A stretch of 64,000 nt of DNA from Elmis aenea (GCA_947652605.1 OX393577.1:9362868-9426867), one strand, 5' to 3'; shown: positions 11,841 to 23,203, counted from the first letter of the stretch. Notes: a model not told the origin generated them from the letters alone. A program made the numbers and translations.

Positions 11841-12567
11841 TAATGCACCCCTGTCGTAGACAAAACGAATTCAAGCTTTCGTATGTCATTATATCGAGTC
11901 CAACCCTTCCAGCAATCAACCCGACTGTCACAGGAAATATACATTTGGAAAATCATGCACGCACATGTCCAACTGCCGAAGTGTCAGCAATTTATCTCTT
12001 TCGGCTAAAAGCTTTCAGTTTAATAGTCATGCGAAGTGAGAGAAAACGAAAAATAATTGCGAGACGGTAATTCTTAAACGTTTTAAATTCCACCGAACGA
12101 TGTATTTCAAGCATTTACGATGGAATTTGTGGGGATAACTCAAGTTTCCTTCACGATTATTTCATAAATTTATGCACAAAGGACAGGCGCTAAAAACTGT
12201 TTCATTTATTTCATGAAGCAAATGCATGGAGGTAAAGTAATCTAAAAAAATTGAATAGTCTAAGAGCATTCGTCTCAAGCAAACGATTAATATTTACTTC
12301 ATCATAATATTCACGGCTTGCTTTAAATGTGAAGTAGTTTTGCCCATTAAATCACCGCAAGGGAGGTTAATAGTTGTTATTATTGCCTTCAGATAATGAA
12401 TTGATAAATTATATGCTAGACATTTATTACCTCAAGGGGTTAGACAATAACTTTGTTTTAATTTATCATTATTAACAGCCCCATCTCTTGCCTAATCCGA
12501 AAGGATGATTTACAATGGGTAATCCTACTCCTTATTACATTAAAATAACTGAAACATTCTAATATAC
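11841..12567. other. No recognised gene or repeat
   Basis: An open frame at 11843-12070 (plus) shows no known domain and no coding context. The rest is AT-rich and unassigned. Confidence 0.45.
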
Positions 12568-12860
12568 TAGCGCGTTAGCCCGTCCTAGGACGGGTATATT
12601 GTATATCTTAAATTTAAACTATTACTTTTTATAATACCGTGAGCTGCAAGTTAGACACTGTTATGTTACCGGTAAGTAAAAATTTACAGTTCATTAGACA
12701 CAACTCAGTCGGTCAAATGAACCCGTAGTAGTTTACTGCGTTACTATATTCATGCGTTACAGATAGAGTCACAGACAGATAGATAGAGTCACAGATAGAT
12801 AGATAGAGTCACAGATAGATAGACAGAGTCCGGCTGGACTTTTATATATATTTATATGTG
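12568..12860. repeat. SINE/RTE-like unit with GATA minisatellite
   Basis: It begins ACTAGCGCGTTAGCCCGTCC with a CCTAGG-centred palindrome and ends in TTTTATATATATTTATAT. This is the same general layout as the unit at 8888-9255. Positions 12765-12832 hold tandem AGATAGATAGAGTCAC units. Confidence 0.5.
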
Positions 12861-13335
12861 TTTATATAATCTTTTAGTCTACCCTAAGGTGTAAGGTATT
12901 TGCAATAGTACTGATTACAGCTCATGGTTAACTTAGGTACTTAAGTGTACGAATTTTGTTAATTCCTTTTTATTCTTCGTCATTCTTGTTGTCTCTGTCC
13001 AGTTCTTGTTTCGTTTTTTAAAAATCAATGCCACTTCATCATTCCATGTTTTCTTCGGTCTCCCTTTTCCACTTTTATTCTGTACTTTTGCCTCCCATAT
13101 CTGTTTTACTTGTCTTTTTGCTGCATTCGGTTGATGTGTCCAAACCATTTCAGCTGGTTTCTCTCGATCACACTATGTATCGACTCCACCTCCAGTTCTT
13201 CTCTGATCTGTTCATTTCTTATTCCGTCTGTACGTGTGACGCCCTTTACTGCTCTTAAGTATTTTAACTGCATAGCTTGTAATCTGCTTCTCTGTGACTG
13301 ATTTCATACCCAACTCTCACTTCCATACACCAGCG

Positions 13336-15173
13336 CAAGGGCGGATCCAGCCCTCCATCTTAGGGGGGGTAATTAAAAATTTCAGTGGGCCCTTGCCAAT
13401 TGGCCTCCGCTGAATTTTTTTTCCTCCTATCTTTAATCAGCAATTGATAATTGTTTCGCTTTGCCCCTTAATAATTGTAATTATCAATCTTTCAAATAAA
13501 AACAGGCCAATGGCTAAAAGTATACATGAGGTGTAGAATAAATATGACTATTTTTGTAATTTACAGTTTTAATTTAGGCAATAATACATTGAACTAAAAC
13601 TAATATATTAAAACAAAAAGTACTTTATTTAATTGTAAGCGATGGTAAATAACTGGTTCGGCTTTTTAAAAATTAAACAATAAAATTAAGTTTTTTACTT
13701 TTGGCTCCAAATGTATTTATTATAATGTTTATGTTGACATCTATACAGGGCCTATAACAGGGAATGGTAGACGGGACTAATTCCCGGGGCCCGGTGTTGC
13801 CAAGGGGGCCCGAATTCGAGCTAATACACAATATTTTGTTTACAAATACTATTAAAATTAAATTTAAACTTTTCTAAGAGTAAAGGGGGGCCCGTTGTCT
13901 ACTGCTTCCCAGGGGTCCGAATTTTCTGTGAACGCCCCTGCATCTATATCTCTATGAATATGCAATACAACCAGTCCCGTTAACGTTCTTGTGTCTTTTA
14001 GATCGTAACCACCCTTTTAACCTTTTTAAATCCGAAAAACTCCTTACTGCCGAGGCAACGCTAACAGTAAGAGTGCATAAAATTTTCAAAATGATTTTAA
14101 AAGTGAGGTTTATATTTCGGCGTTACATTTTTCATACACTGTGTCCAAATGTTATGGAATATGCTATATATCTCAGTAAATATCTGCTTTAGAGAAAAAT
14201 GTTTTGAATAAAAGTTGTTTGGTACTTAGTTTTCCACTATAAGACAATTTTCTTTACCAATAACAGGAGCGCAATAAAAATCAATTGAATTTTTTTAAAT
14301 GACAAGATACTCATTTGATAGAACGTTTTTTCTCTTTTCAATGATGGGGTCACCTTAAAAATAAAGTTTATGCTAAGAGGCCGGAGAATATCGAAAATTT
14401 AAAAGATCGTATTAGAGAAGAGACGAGGTCTATTACATCTCAAATGGTTGGGAATGTTATTAACGGGTTTAAAAACCGAGTTGCCAAGCTGTAAATGGTT
14501 CACAGTTTGAACACTTATTTCGTCAAAAACATTTAATCTTATGTTTTTGTTAGAAATGAATACTAAACAATTTAAATAATTTAAGAGTATTTTTTTGCGT
14601 TTTTCTCAAAAAGTTGCTTAAGTAAGGGTACTAAAGGTTTGCATCATTGAAAAAAGAAAAACAATTCTCTATCAAATGAGTAGATATAATATAGGGGTAT
14701 CTTGTCATTTAAAAAAATTCGCTTGTTTTTCATTGCGCTTTTGTTATTCGAAAAAAAAATTATTTTGTCTTATGGTGGAAAACTAAGTACCAAACTATTT
14801 TTATTCAAAAGATTTTTTCCTAGTATGTAGATATTTACTGAGATATATAGCATATTCCATACCTTTTGGACACACTGTATGATTCAAAAGCACTGGCAGG
14901 TACATTTTCGTTTAACTGAAATTTCTTTTGCCATTCTAATGTCCAAAAATCGATTTCAGATTTAAGCTTTAATTTTATTAGGTCGTCGTTTTCAAATACT
15001 TTACTTAAATAAGTGACCATTGAATTTATAAATTCATTTATACCTTCTCTAGAGTTAGTTCTAAACTAAGGCGGGAACGCAGGAAATTAGATATTTGTAA
15101 AACTTAATTTTTTTAAATATCTTAGTCTTAGGGGGGTAATTACCCCATTTACCCCCCCCTGGATCCGCCACTG
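13336..15173 (-). mobile_element. hAT element (DUF4371/ZMYM1-like type), decayed
   Basis: The ends are inverted (CAAGGGCGGATCCAG at the left, CTGGATCCGCCACTG at the right) and flanked by 8-bp duplications CACCAGCG and CACCAGGG with one mismatch. On the minus strand 14835-15020 encodes a hAT-like segment with SEIDFWTLEWQKKFQ. Positions 13960-14070 encode the C-terminal dimerisation block (TLTVSVASAVRSFSDLKRLK, then GWLRSKRHKNVNGTG). The coding part is interrupted by the Tc1-type element at 14137-14877 and by stops. It sits in the LINE at 12935-15780. Confidence 0.85.
14137..14877 (+). mobile_element. Tc1/mariner-type element with long (about 230-bp) inverted repeats
   Basis: The ends are CACTGTGTCCAAA and its inverted partner TTTGGACACACTG, with TA flanks at 14135-14136 and 14878-14879. 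The inverted repeats extend inward about 230 bp. The centre encodes a C-terminal transposase remnant (VYAKRPENIENLKDRI, then EETRSITSQMVGNVI) of the IS630/Tc1/mariner group, so most of the transposase is deleted. It is nested in the hAT element, which is nested in a LINE. Confidence 0.8.
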
Positions 15174-15780
15174 CACCAGGGTCGGTATGAATACTGTCTT
15201 GTATATAGTCCTTTGTTTTTTAGCTTATTTTTCTTTTCATTATTACCGATCTATTCATACTATGATATACTTTGCCGTACTATTTATTCTTTCTTTTATC
15301 TCATTTTCTATGTTACCTTCTCTCTCTATCCAAATTCCCAGATATTTATACTCTTCCAACTGTTCTATTTTTTCCTGGTTCAATTTTATGTTAAGTTGCT
15401 TATGTTCTTTACCCATAACCTTTGTTTTGCTCGTGTTAATCTTTAAGTTCCTTTTGTTTAATTCTTTTTCCCACACCAATAAGTTTTCTTGTAGGTTTTT
15501 TCCGTTGGGGCACAAATCATCATATCATCAGCAAAGGCACATTCTGACAAGTACGCTGGCATTAGCTTATTGAAACCTATATGTACCTACCTCTCTAGTT
15601 TTGTTTTCTACAGATCTGATGTCGTCATCCATAACTAGTATGAAAGGTGTCGGACTCAGTACACCTCCTTGCCTTAAACCATCGTTTATGTTAAAAGTCT
15701 GATTGCAGATTATCTTTTCTTACATAATTTTTGTTATTAATGAATAGACTTTCTGTACGCTTAATAGTTTTATGGCTAAT

Positions 15781-17084
15781 ATTTCTACGTTTTAATCCTT
15801 CCCAAAATAAATTTAAACATAATTCAAGCAGATTTACTTTGCAAATGGGTCATAAATAAAAGTATATTCAAAAATTTTCGAAAAAAAAATTAAAATTAGT
15901 TTAAGTGATTGTTAAAAGGTCACTAATTACTTATATTGGTTTATGAAGAATGTTTTGTGGAAATGCTAGACTTGCGTTTCTATTAGAGCTTCTTGATTTA
16001 AAAAAAAGAAATTAGTGATTAAACTTTTTTGTTCTATTAATGGTATTTTATGGGGTGGATAAAAAAAAGTTTTCCATGCCTGTTCAAATATGTAATATAC
16101 TTTGTTTTCTGGCGACTTAAAAACAAAACGCAATAATTTGCTAAACTAAGTCACGTCCGTCGGGTTAGATTAACTTGTTTATGAATTATAATTAAACTGA
16201 CAATCGCATTAATATCTTCGCCAGAATAATAATCTAGCACGCGATATTTTCATTTCGCAGTTCCATCTGCCATCACTTTTAGAACGCTATCGGCATGTTC
16301 ACCACTCCCTGAGGCATTGTTATCAAAAGTCGACTCCATATCCTTAGCTATCGACAGGTGTGGCAAAAAGCGAGGGTTCGGTGTAATATAAAACGTCAGT
16401 CTTTATATAACTAAAGGATATGGGCAGGGAAATGTTTTTAAAAGTTAAATTCGGGTCGTTTACAAATAAAATTCGCAACCTACTTCAGAACTAAGTCCGT
16501 ATATAAAACCGCAATTTTACCTAAGAGATAAATTAACATATTTTTTGTTCCTTTTCTTTCATTTAATGGCAAAATTTTACCATGCAGGAAATATAGATGG
16601 CCACCAATTATTTTATTAGGAATTCGTATGGAGTTTTTACGCCCGGAAAACCCGACTATATTTAGTCGAGCTGCTAAAAAGTGAAGCCTACTACGAATTG
16701 TAAAATTACCGATTTTCGCCATTACCGGCAATACCGAAAAAAATATCTTTATTACCGGCGAAACCGATAATAAATTGGGTTGTAATAATAATAACCATAA
16801 TAAAAAAATATATATTTAAATGTTAGCGATTTACAAACATTTAACATTATTACTAGACAACAAAATAAAACGTTTTATTTGTCATCTTTAACTTGTTTTG
16901 TGCATTATAATGCACCCGAAGAATACGCAAATTATCTGATGGTACGTCGTCTAGTATTGATCATACTGTGGTGTAAAATAAGCCTGCTGCAAAAATTCCT
17001 ATTTACAGACAAACACTTCTAGGCTTAATTGTTAACAAGTGATTATAAACTAGATCTAAATGTGCAATGTGTATAGATTGTTTC
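15781..17084. other. Intronic AT-rich stretch, nothing recognised
   Basis: Only short overlapping frames are seen (for example 16480-16731 on the minus strand), and none shows a domain. A run of GGCGAAACCG and TTACCGGC words near 16730-16770 and 17390-17420 hints at an old repeat, but no boundaries were found. Confidence 0.45.
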
Positions 17085-17262
17085 CAGGTTGAAACCGAGT
17101 CGAAGGTTTCTTCATAACCGACCTCTCGTCGTCCTTTATCGGGGACATCTTCAGGGTTGTTGGTTAAACAGCAGAAGACGTCCTCGATAAAGGAGGACGA
17201 AACGTCGGTTATGAAGAAACCTTCGACGCGGTTCCAATCCGGAAACAATCGAGATCTAAATA
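17085..17262. repeat. Head-to-head pair of hammerhead-like repeat units
   Basis: The unit CTTCGACGCGGTTCCAAYCCGGAAACAA plus GAAGACGTCC...GGAGGACGAAACGTCGG is present on the plus strand at about 17163-17250 and inverted at about 17085-17160. Together they form an imperfect palindrome of roughly 170 bp. The plus copy has a 7-bp self-complementary stem (CGTCCTC with GAGGACG) between an AGAAGA and an AAACG. A single copy is at 7511-7592. Confidence 0.5.
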
Positions 17263-17824
17263 TCTACCACATATGTTTTTACTACAAAATGTTTTTATTT
17301 TGTTTCGCACGTATTAGGAAATATTGTTTTTGTGCGATCGTACTAGAAACAGCTGTTTGACGGACGCGTTAGCAACCATAAAGTACTGCATTACCGGCCC
17401 TATCCTTAGCAACGGCCGAAAAAGTTACACTTTTTGGCCTTGATACATAAATAACTATTATATCGTGTGAATTAATTTTGTTGGAATGAGATCGTTCTCT
17501 AATTATCTGGAGAAAATAATTCGGAAATTGTTCATTTTGTGTAAGTGTTCTTTCCAGGCAGAGTTCTAAATTATGTTATTTTTTCATGTTGTATACAGGG
17601 TATCCCAGATAACATTTCCAGCATGGGGATCTCGCTTATAATAAGAGATACAGGTTTGCTTAAATTAGATTAAATATTCCTAAGTATGAGAGGAGCCACA
17701 ATCAATTTTTAAAAGTACAAAATTCCTCTTTTTTCAGATGTTATAGCAAAATATATGAAAATGTTGAATTTCTTTTTTCTCTCGCAACTTTTACGTCTAA
17801 ATCATTAGATCACTTTTATTAGTA

Positions 17825-19114
17825 GGGGAGACCGGGGATAAAAGTAACATTTTTTTGTTTTTATTTAATTTCTCATAGAGTATTACAAATTTTTTACATC
17901 CAAATTGGTTTAATGATAGATTGGACATTTGTCCTGCTTTCAAGATAATTATTTCGCGTGTTTCGTAAAGCAAATGTGAGAAAAAAAAATGTTCTCTAGT
18001 AAGACAGCTGTTACTTCCAACCTCAACGTTGGGGCTAAAAGTAACAATGATTGGGGTAAGTTGTAACTGCAAAATAATTTACACAGCTCATAAGTAGTAT
18101 GGGTAAATATATTAGTATTCATCAACAAAATTAATATTTTATTCAAAAATACCTTAGCAAAATGAAAAAATAAAAAAAATATCTTTGGTACAATACAAAA
18201 TGATAAGTGAATAGTATGGCATACCAGGTAAGGGCGGTCCCAAATTATTAAATTTACACTGTTTGTTTTCTTGGAAAAAAAATCTAACCGCTCTTTAAAC
18301 TAACCGTCATTCATTAAATCAGTAAAAGAGTGTCAGGCAAAGTTGTGTTCGTTAAAGCTTTGTTTTTAAATAAGTTATAAAAATTAAGGTAATAGAATAA
18401 AAACAATAGCGGCTGGTAGGAAAACCAAAAGTACCAGACCTTACCAATTTATATAGGTTTTATAACTTGAAATGCTTTATTTAAGGAATTATTTAGCTTT
18501 ACATACATTTTCATCATTAAACCGATATTATATACCGAGTTTTATAATTTAATAATTTGGGACTGCAGGTACCAGGTACCAATATTCAAAAATGTGAAAC
18601 AAGTAAATACAAAAAAATGGAAAATTATTCCGACAAGTTTTGTATGTTCTCATCTACGAAGAAAACCACCAATTATGTGCTAAGAGTGAACATTTGCAAG
18701 TGAAAACATTAATTGGGGTTGGTTGTAACACTTTGTTACTTTTGACCCCAAGTGTACACAAAACAAATTGCAGGGAATTCACAATTAACCACGATTCTGA
18801 CGTCAAATTGTATTGCATCCACCAGTAGCCAATTAAATTTAAAACAAAATAATGTAGGTACTTTTTTGTTCCTCTTTTAGAGATCGCCTAAAAGTCACTC
18901 GACGGATAAGACAACGCAGTAACTTTTAGGCGGAAAATAGTGACTCTGGCTGGCAAAAAGTTAACTTCTATGACAGATGAAAACTAGCAATGTGTGTTAG
19001 GAGGTGGATGTAAATTAACATTGCACAAGCGCTTAGGGCGATATATAACAAAAATTAAAGAAACTATAGGCACTGTTACAACCTACCCGTGTTACTTTTA
19101 ACCCCGGTCTCCCC
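17825..19114. mobile_element. TA-flanked DNA transposon (GGGGAGACCGGGG ends), nonautonomous
   Basis: The terminal repeats GGGGAGACCGGGGATAAAAG and its inverted partner (CTTTTAACCCCGGTCTCCCC) are flanked by TA on both sides. Further copies of the motif GGGG(C/T)(T/C)AAAAGTAAC occur inside, near 18030 and 18730. No transposase is readable. The ends and TA target are compatible with the pogo/Tc1 group. A smaller element sits inside at 18231-18569. Confidence 0.7.
18222..18578. repeat. MITE-like element, family A core with different ends
   Basis: GTCCCAAATTATTAAATT at about 18238 returns inverted at about 18545-18562. The flanks share TACCAGGTA (18222-18230 and 18570-18578), a candidate 8-9 bp target duplication. 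The interior from 18258 to about 18395 aligns with 310-450 of the element at 224-589, although the terminal repeats of the two are unrelated. Confidence 0.65.
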
Positions 19115-19384
19115 TACTTTTTCAAGGTACTTTTTTAAGAAAAATGTATGTGTTGTATTGGATGTTTTTTTATCACTTACCATTTTTAATACTAATAATT
19201 TAGGAGAAAAAAGATATTCAACATGTTTTTTGCTACATCTGAAGTAAGAGAAATTTTGTACTTTTAAAAATTGATTGTAGCTCCTCTCATACTTGGGAGT
19301 AATTAATCTGATTTAAGCAAACTTGTGTTTCTTATAATAAGCGAGATCCCCATGCTGGAAATGTTATCTGACCTGTATGTCAAC

Positions 19385-20150
19385 CTCTTTACATATTTCT
19401 CTGTTACGTTTTATATCTGATAGCCTGTATCCCAATATTGATCTTAAAAATCTCACTCACTGCTTTGTATTCTGTTTTCTATAATTTTTCATTATAGTCC
19501 ATATTTCATAGCCATACAGTAGGTTAGTGTAGACATGACCTTATGAAATTTCATTACAGTGTTTTTTTTCAGTATTGCTCTAATTATTGTTTCATTGCTA
19601 TAGTTATATTTTTCAATTTTCTTCTCGATTTCAACATCTTTGTGAAGTGCAATGCGCAGCCCAGGAATTTAAAGTTGTCTACTTGTTCTATCGCATTATT
19701 TCGCATTTTTGATCTCATTATAGGCCTCTACTCACCTACCAACTTATCGGTACAACTGACCGACCATTCCGATAAATTGTTTAATGTGTAGTCTGTCACC
19801 CGACCAACCCGACAGTTGGACAAGTTGGAACGGTCGGGTGGCCAGATCATCCAACAAGCCAACCGGCCCCACCACATTACTCTAGATAAGGACTATTAAA
19901 CCGAAAATTTAACGCTATTTATAAATTTGTTATCCACAAAATGGCATCAAGCCAAAATAATAAAAACAGTTAGACGTTTATGCTGTGTTGGTTGGACTGG
20001 TCGGGAGGTGTGTAGGCAACACCCAACACGGAGTTCCCGACGGTCGGCTCCGACAAGTTGGGTAATGAGTAGAGATCTTATTTCTTCACATTAAAATGCC
20101 ATTGTTTTTTTTTTTTTAAGGAGATATTGCTTGATTATATATGGGGAAGG
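19385..20150 (-). mobile_element. LINE remnant, C-terminal part of reverse transcriptase
   Basis: Minus-strand translation with shifts gives an IEQVDNFKFLGCALH block (about 19690), then KIEKYNYSNETIIRAIL and a TYCMAMKYG block, as in the post-RT region of insect LINEs. It is broken by stops and interrupted by the short element at 19729-20079. The family is not resolved. Confidence 0.6.
19729..20079. repeat. MITE with CTCTACTCA ends
   Basis: CCTCTACTCACCTACCAACT at the left is matched by an inverted AAGTTGGGTAATGAGTAGAG at the right. The interior is unusually GC-rich, with repeated GACCG/CGGTC words. It is inserted in the LINE remnant at 19385-20150. No coding sequence was found. Confidence 0.65.
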
Positions 20151-22040
20151 TTTGGTCTATTTATATAATCCTAGGTATAATATTAAATAAACTACGTTCA
20201 TTATTTTTACTGATTTCTTCGCAGTTGTGAAGAAATTGCAAAACATCTGACTAATTAGTTTACCGACTCATTTTCTTTAATAATAATTCTTTCAAACCAC
20301 AGCTTATCGTACTATTCTGTTTTGAGAACAATGCGTCTAGCATAAATTTGGCGTAATATTTGCTGTATATAAATTAGCATCATCACGACAAATTGTTATT
20401 GCGAGCTTCACTTCTATATTCTCAAAGCTTCTAATCGTCTACCGTCTAGTCTTTGCGTTAAAAATGGCGCACAATTCTGATTTTTTCCGAAAAATGTAGC
20501 CCTCGCAAATTTTTACCGTTATTATCGGTTATAACTACCAAAATGTACATTTTTTTTTAAGTTACCAGCTTTATTAGTAATGGCGAAACGTTAATGCAAT
20601 CTCTGTTTTCAACGTAAGAAAATTACAGATAACCTAAACTCTTTTTGGATAATTACAAATTAATATAAATAAGTTTAAGTAAATACTAGTTATTTTTCTT
20701 ATGCAGAAATTCTACTTTAAGTGCTAAACCAGTTTCTAGCCTCTTGCCTGTTCATCAGTAGCAACCTTGTTACAAATAAGATTTAACAGTTAAAAAAAAA
20801 GATAAGTGATCTTTAAATAATATTTTTACTAATAAATAGATAACTAAAGTAATTGAAGCATTTATGATATAATTATTACAAGTTATGTATTGCTCTACTT
20901 TTTAGTACTTTGCTAACTCTTTAAAACAAATTTTTATAACATATTGTGTGGGAACGTAACATTAACGCGCCTTTTATTGAAGGAGGTGGCCATGAGCAGC
21001 ACTTTGAGATACATTTTCACTTTAATGGCACATCAAAGTCCAGAGTTTGTTATGATAAAATCTCAAGAGAAAGACATTAAACAATAGATTTGAACTCTAG
21101 ATATTGTGTGTGCCCTTTTATTACAGCACACGCGCCTTTGTCATTATTACACCCAATATAAAATATTACCCTTGTGTTAAAAGTTCTTGACAAATTGGCA
21201 GATATTTGAGACGAATTAGTATAAAACGTACCTTAAAGGACGCCTCCGTACTTATTGCTCGAATGAAATTCTTCAAGAGGCGCGCCGTTGTAATCATTTC
21301 AACGAAATGTTGATGAACGAGGGTGAAACAAAGCATCAAGTAAAAATATTTCGAAAGTCTGATGCGGGTTGTTTAGTCTAACAAACTTAATAAGAATTAA
21401 TTTAAGATAATAATAGAGGTAAAGTCCTCAGATACAGCAAAATACGGCTCGAGATATTACAAAGGATAAAGCGAAATATTTATCAGAATTAAGTTCATTA
21501 AATGGTTTTTAGTGTGAAAAATTACGTTGGAAATTTAATTATCATTAACTGCACACCTGAGTATTTAATTTAACTACGCAAATCCAGACGGCGTATAAGT
21601 TTATGCACGCTCTTAGAAGAAATAAGTTGTTAACAATTGTTTGAATTACGATATCTAAGAAATTAGAATATCGTTACACAGCAATTAAAATTTAATTAAT
21701 ATTCATAGTGGAATACTGCAAGTAATATTAATTGCAGTGACAATTGCACGAACGTGGTAAATTGCTCAAACTCTATCGTTAGATTGGACGAGAGGAGTTT
21801 TGCTGCAGGGGCAATTAGGGACAGAAACAGGATCGTAAAGGATAACTGAATTCGATCAAGCTAAGATTATTATAAAATAAATTACAGCTTCTGAACAGAG
21901 AATGTTAACTAATCTTATGCTAAATTGAATTTGGATGGATTTCTAGTGGTCTTCGCTAACTTGTTACGACATAAAATGTAGATAGTTAGGAGCTGAAGAG
22001 CAAGTAAAATCTTGGATTCGGTTGACAAAGTTTACAAACT
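20151..22040. other. Mostly single-copy-looking intronic sequence
   Basis: No gene was recognised. Around 20715-20765 the minus strand carries a degenerate copy of the CTGATGA/GAAACTGGTTTAG repeat that is better preserved at 31040-31110. The interval 20950-21900 shows no repeat hallmarks and could contain regulatory DNA of the surrounding gene, but nothing in it is decisive. Confidence 0.4.
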
Positions 22041-22048
22041 TGTATAAG

Positions 22049-22215
22049 GCCGGCCGTAGATTTTAAACCAGGGACCCGAACCGAAACCAGAACCAAAACC
22101 GGTACGAACCGATGCTTTTTCATAAACAGTGAACGGGTTCTAAACGTTTTAACGTATAAAAAATATCGAACCACAAATAGAACCGAACTAGCTATTGTCG
22201 ACCTGTTCAACCAAC
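22049..22215. repeat. GAACC/AACCG-rich short repeat
   Basis: Loosely repeated CGAACCGAAACCAGAACC-type words run from about 22070 to 22110, and again as GAACC words to 22190. It may be the end of a hAT-type MITE, but the matching second end was not found. Confidence 0.4.
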
Positions 22216-22299
22216 TCATACAACGTTAACGTAATACCATTGGATATGCTTCATGAACTGCTTTTTGCACAAACGTTAACTATTTACTAATAAATTTAT

Positions 22300-22480
22300 T
22301 AACAGCTACTTGAACGCTTTAACGACGGGCTTAACTGTTAATGCCATTTATGTCTATTGGGTACATAGAAATTTGCGCATCGCAAGTGTAAACATTTTAA
22401 GAAACGAGTACTAACATAGGAGTGGGAGGCTGGGAGAGCGATGCATAGCTACCAGAGGCCAAGTTAATTGTGAACAGCGC
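22300..22480. repeat. Dispersed repeat shared with 51690-51860 (inverted)
   Basis: Words such as TTGCGCATCGCAAGTGTAA, TCTATTGGGTA and GCGATGCATAGCT also occur, in reverse complement and the same order, at 51690-51860. The element type is unknown. Confidence 0.5.
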
Positions 22481-22536
22481 ATGCGTGTAAAAATCCCAGC
22501 GCCAGTTCTTGCCTTCGTTCTTGTACTGTTTGTACC

Positions 22537-22656
22537 ATGCGCAAACTAATCCGACTTTTATTGGAACAATCGTCTAACCGTCCTATGGACGATGGGCTAT
22601 TAGAAAGGCTGTTGGAACGCGATATCAAAATTGCACAATGTTTGCCCAGTTCCTAA
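22537..22656 (+). CDS. Small open frame, 39 aa, doubtful
   Basis: An ATG opens a frame of 39 codons (begins MRKLIRLLLEQSSNR, has a LLERLLERD segment) that ends in TAA. It has a mixed, amphipathic composition, and the local GC is slightly higher. It lies between two repeats, has no recognised homologue and no supporting splice signals. It may be the N-terminal scrap of a transposon protein. Confidence 0.15.
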   Translation: MRKLIRLLLEQSSNRPMDDGLLERLLERDIKIAQCLPSS

Positions 22657-22660
22657 AATA

Positions 22661-22905
22661 AGCATTAATACCAAATAAAAAACCTTGAGCAATCTTTAAC
22701 CTAAGCCCCTACTAGTGACCAAGTAAATGAGGGTCAGGTTAAAAATTGGTGGAAGTGTTTTGTTATGCCTTGCCTATTTCGCGAAATAGGCAAGTCGAAA
22801 TAGGCAAGTGCCGATTTAACGTACTAGGCATAGTATTGTTTACTTCACGTACTCGGCAAACGCTCTGCCTAATTTACGAAATCGGCATAAATTAGGGACA
22901 GTTCG
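22661..22905. repeat. Family-A-like element with strong palindromes
   Basis: Positions 22680-22765 resemble the core shared by the elements at 224-589 and 18231-18569 (CTTTAACCTAA, GGGTCAGGTTAAA, GTTTTGTTA). A perfect 26-bp palindrome centred on TTTCGCGAAA follows at 22769-22794, then further CGAAATAGGCAAG and CGGCA words. Boundaries are unclear. A partial core may recur at 22960-23020. Confidence 0.5.
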
Positions 22906-23096
22906 TTAACACCATAGAATCCACATTTGCGGAAGATAAAACAGTTCTAGCCACTCATTAAGTACCCATGATAGTGTCAGGCAACTTTAAAATAATAAAC
23001 ATGCAAAAATTGTTTTAAAAAATGCCGAATAAAGGCAAAAAGAAACCAAATCTGTACAGGTACCTTCACACTGAGGAACAAGACCTGTTCTTTTAA

Positions 23097-23203
23097 ACAA
23101 CTAACAGTTATATCTAACAGTTATAACTGACAGTTATACCTCACAGTTATAATTATAACTAACGGTTGTAACTCACAGTTATAACTAACAGTTAATCAGA
23201 AGA
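23097..23203. repeat. TAACAGTTATA tandem array
   Basis: About eight imperfect 12-14 bp units of the type CTAACAGTTATA occur in a row. Each unit contains a YAAC(G/T)G-like word on one strand, the core recognised by Myb proteins. Confidence 0.6.

Larger units (their letters stand above)
12935..15780 (-). mobile_element. LINE remnant (GLRQGGVLSP type), split by a hAT
   Basis: On the minus strand the RT segment GLRQGGVLSPTPF lies near 15690-15640. It is followed by a thumb-like part (ENLLVWEKELNKRNLKINTSKTKVM, about 15490-15410) and a YKYLGIWIE block. The C-terminal tail KRQVKQIWEAKVQNKSGKGR lies at 13110-13050. The last is the characteristic C-terminus of a common insect endonuclease/reverse-transcriptase LINE. 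The hAT element at 13336-15173 separates the pieces, with target duplications inside the LINE. Only part of ORF2 remains, and it is broken. Confidence 0.8.
17596..19375. mobile_element. Foldback element (CATGGGGATCTCGCTTAT family), split
   Basis: The left arm at 17596-17824 begins CAGGGTATCCCAGATAACAT. The right arm at 19117-19375 is its inverted partner. TA flanks both ends (17594-17595, 19376-19377). Without the pogo-like insertion at 17825-19114 it would be a palindrome of about 490 bp. The ends resemble those of the element at 3725-5213. Confidence 0.8.
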
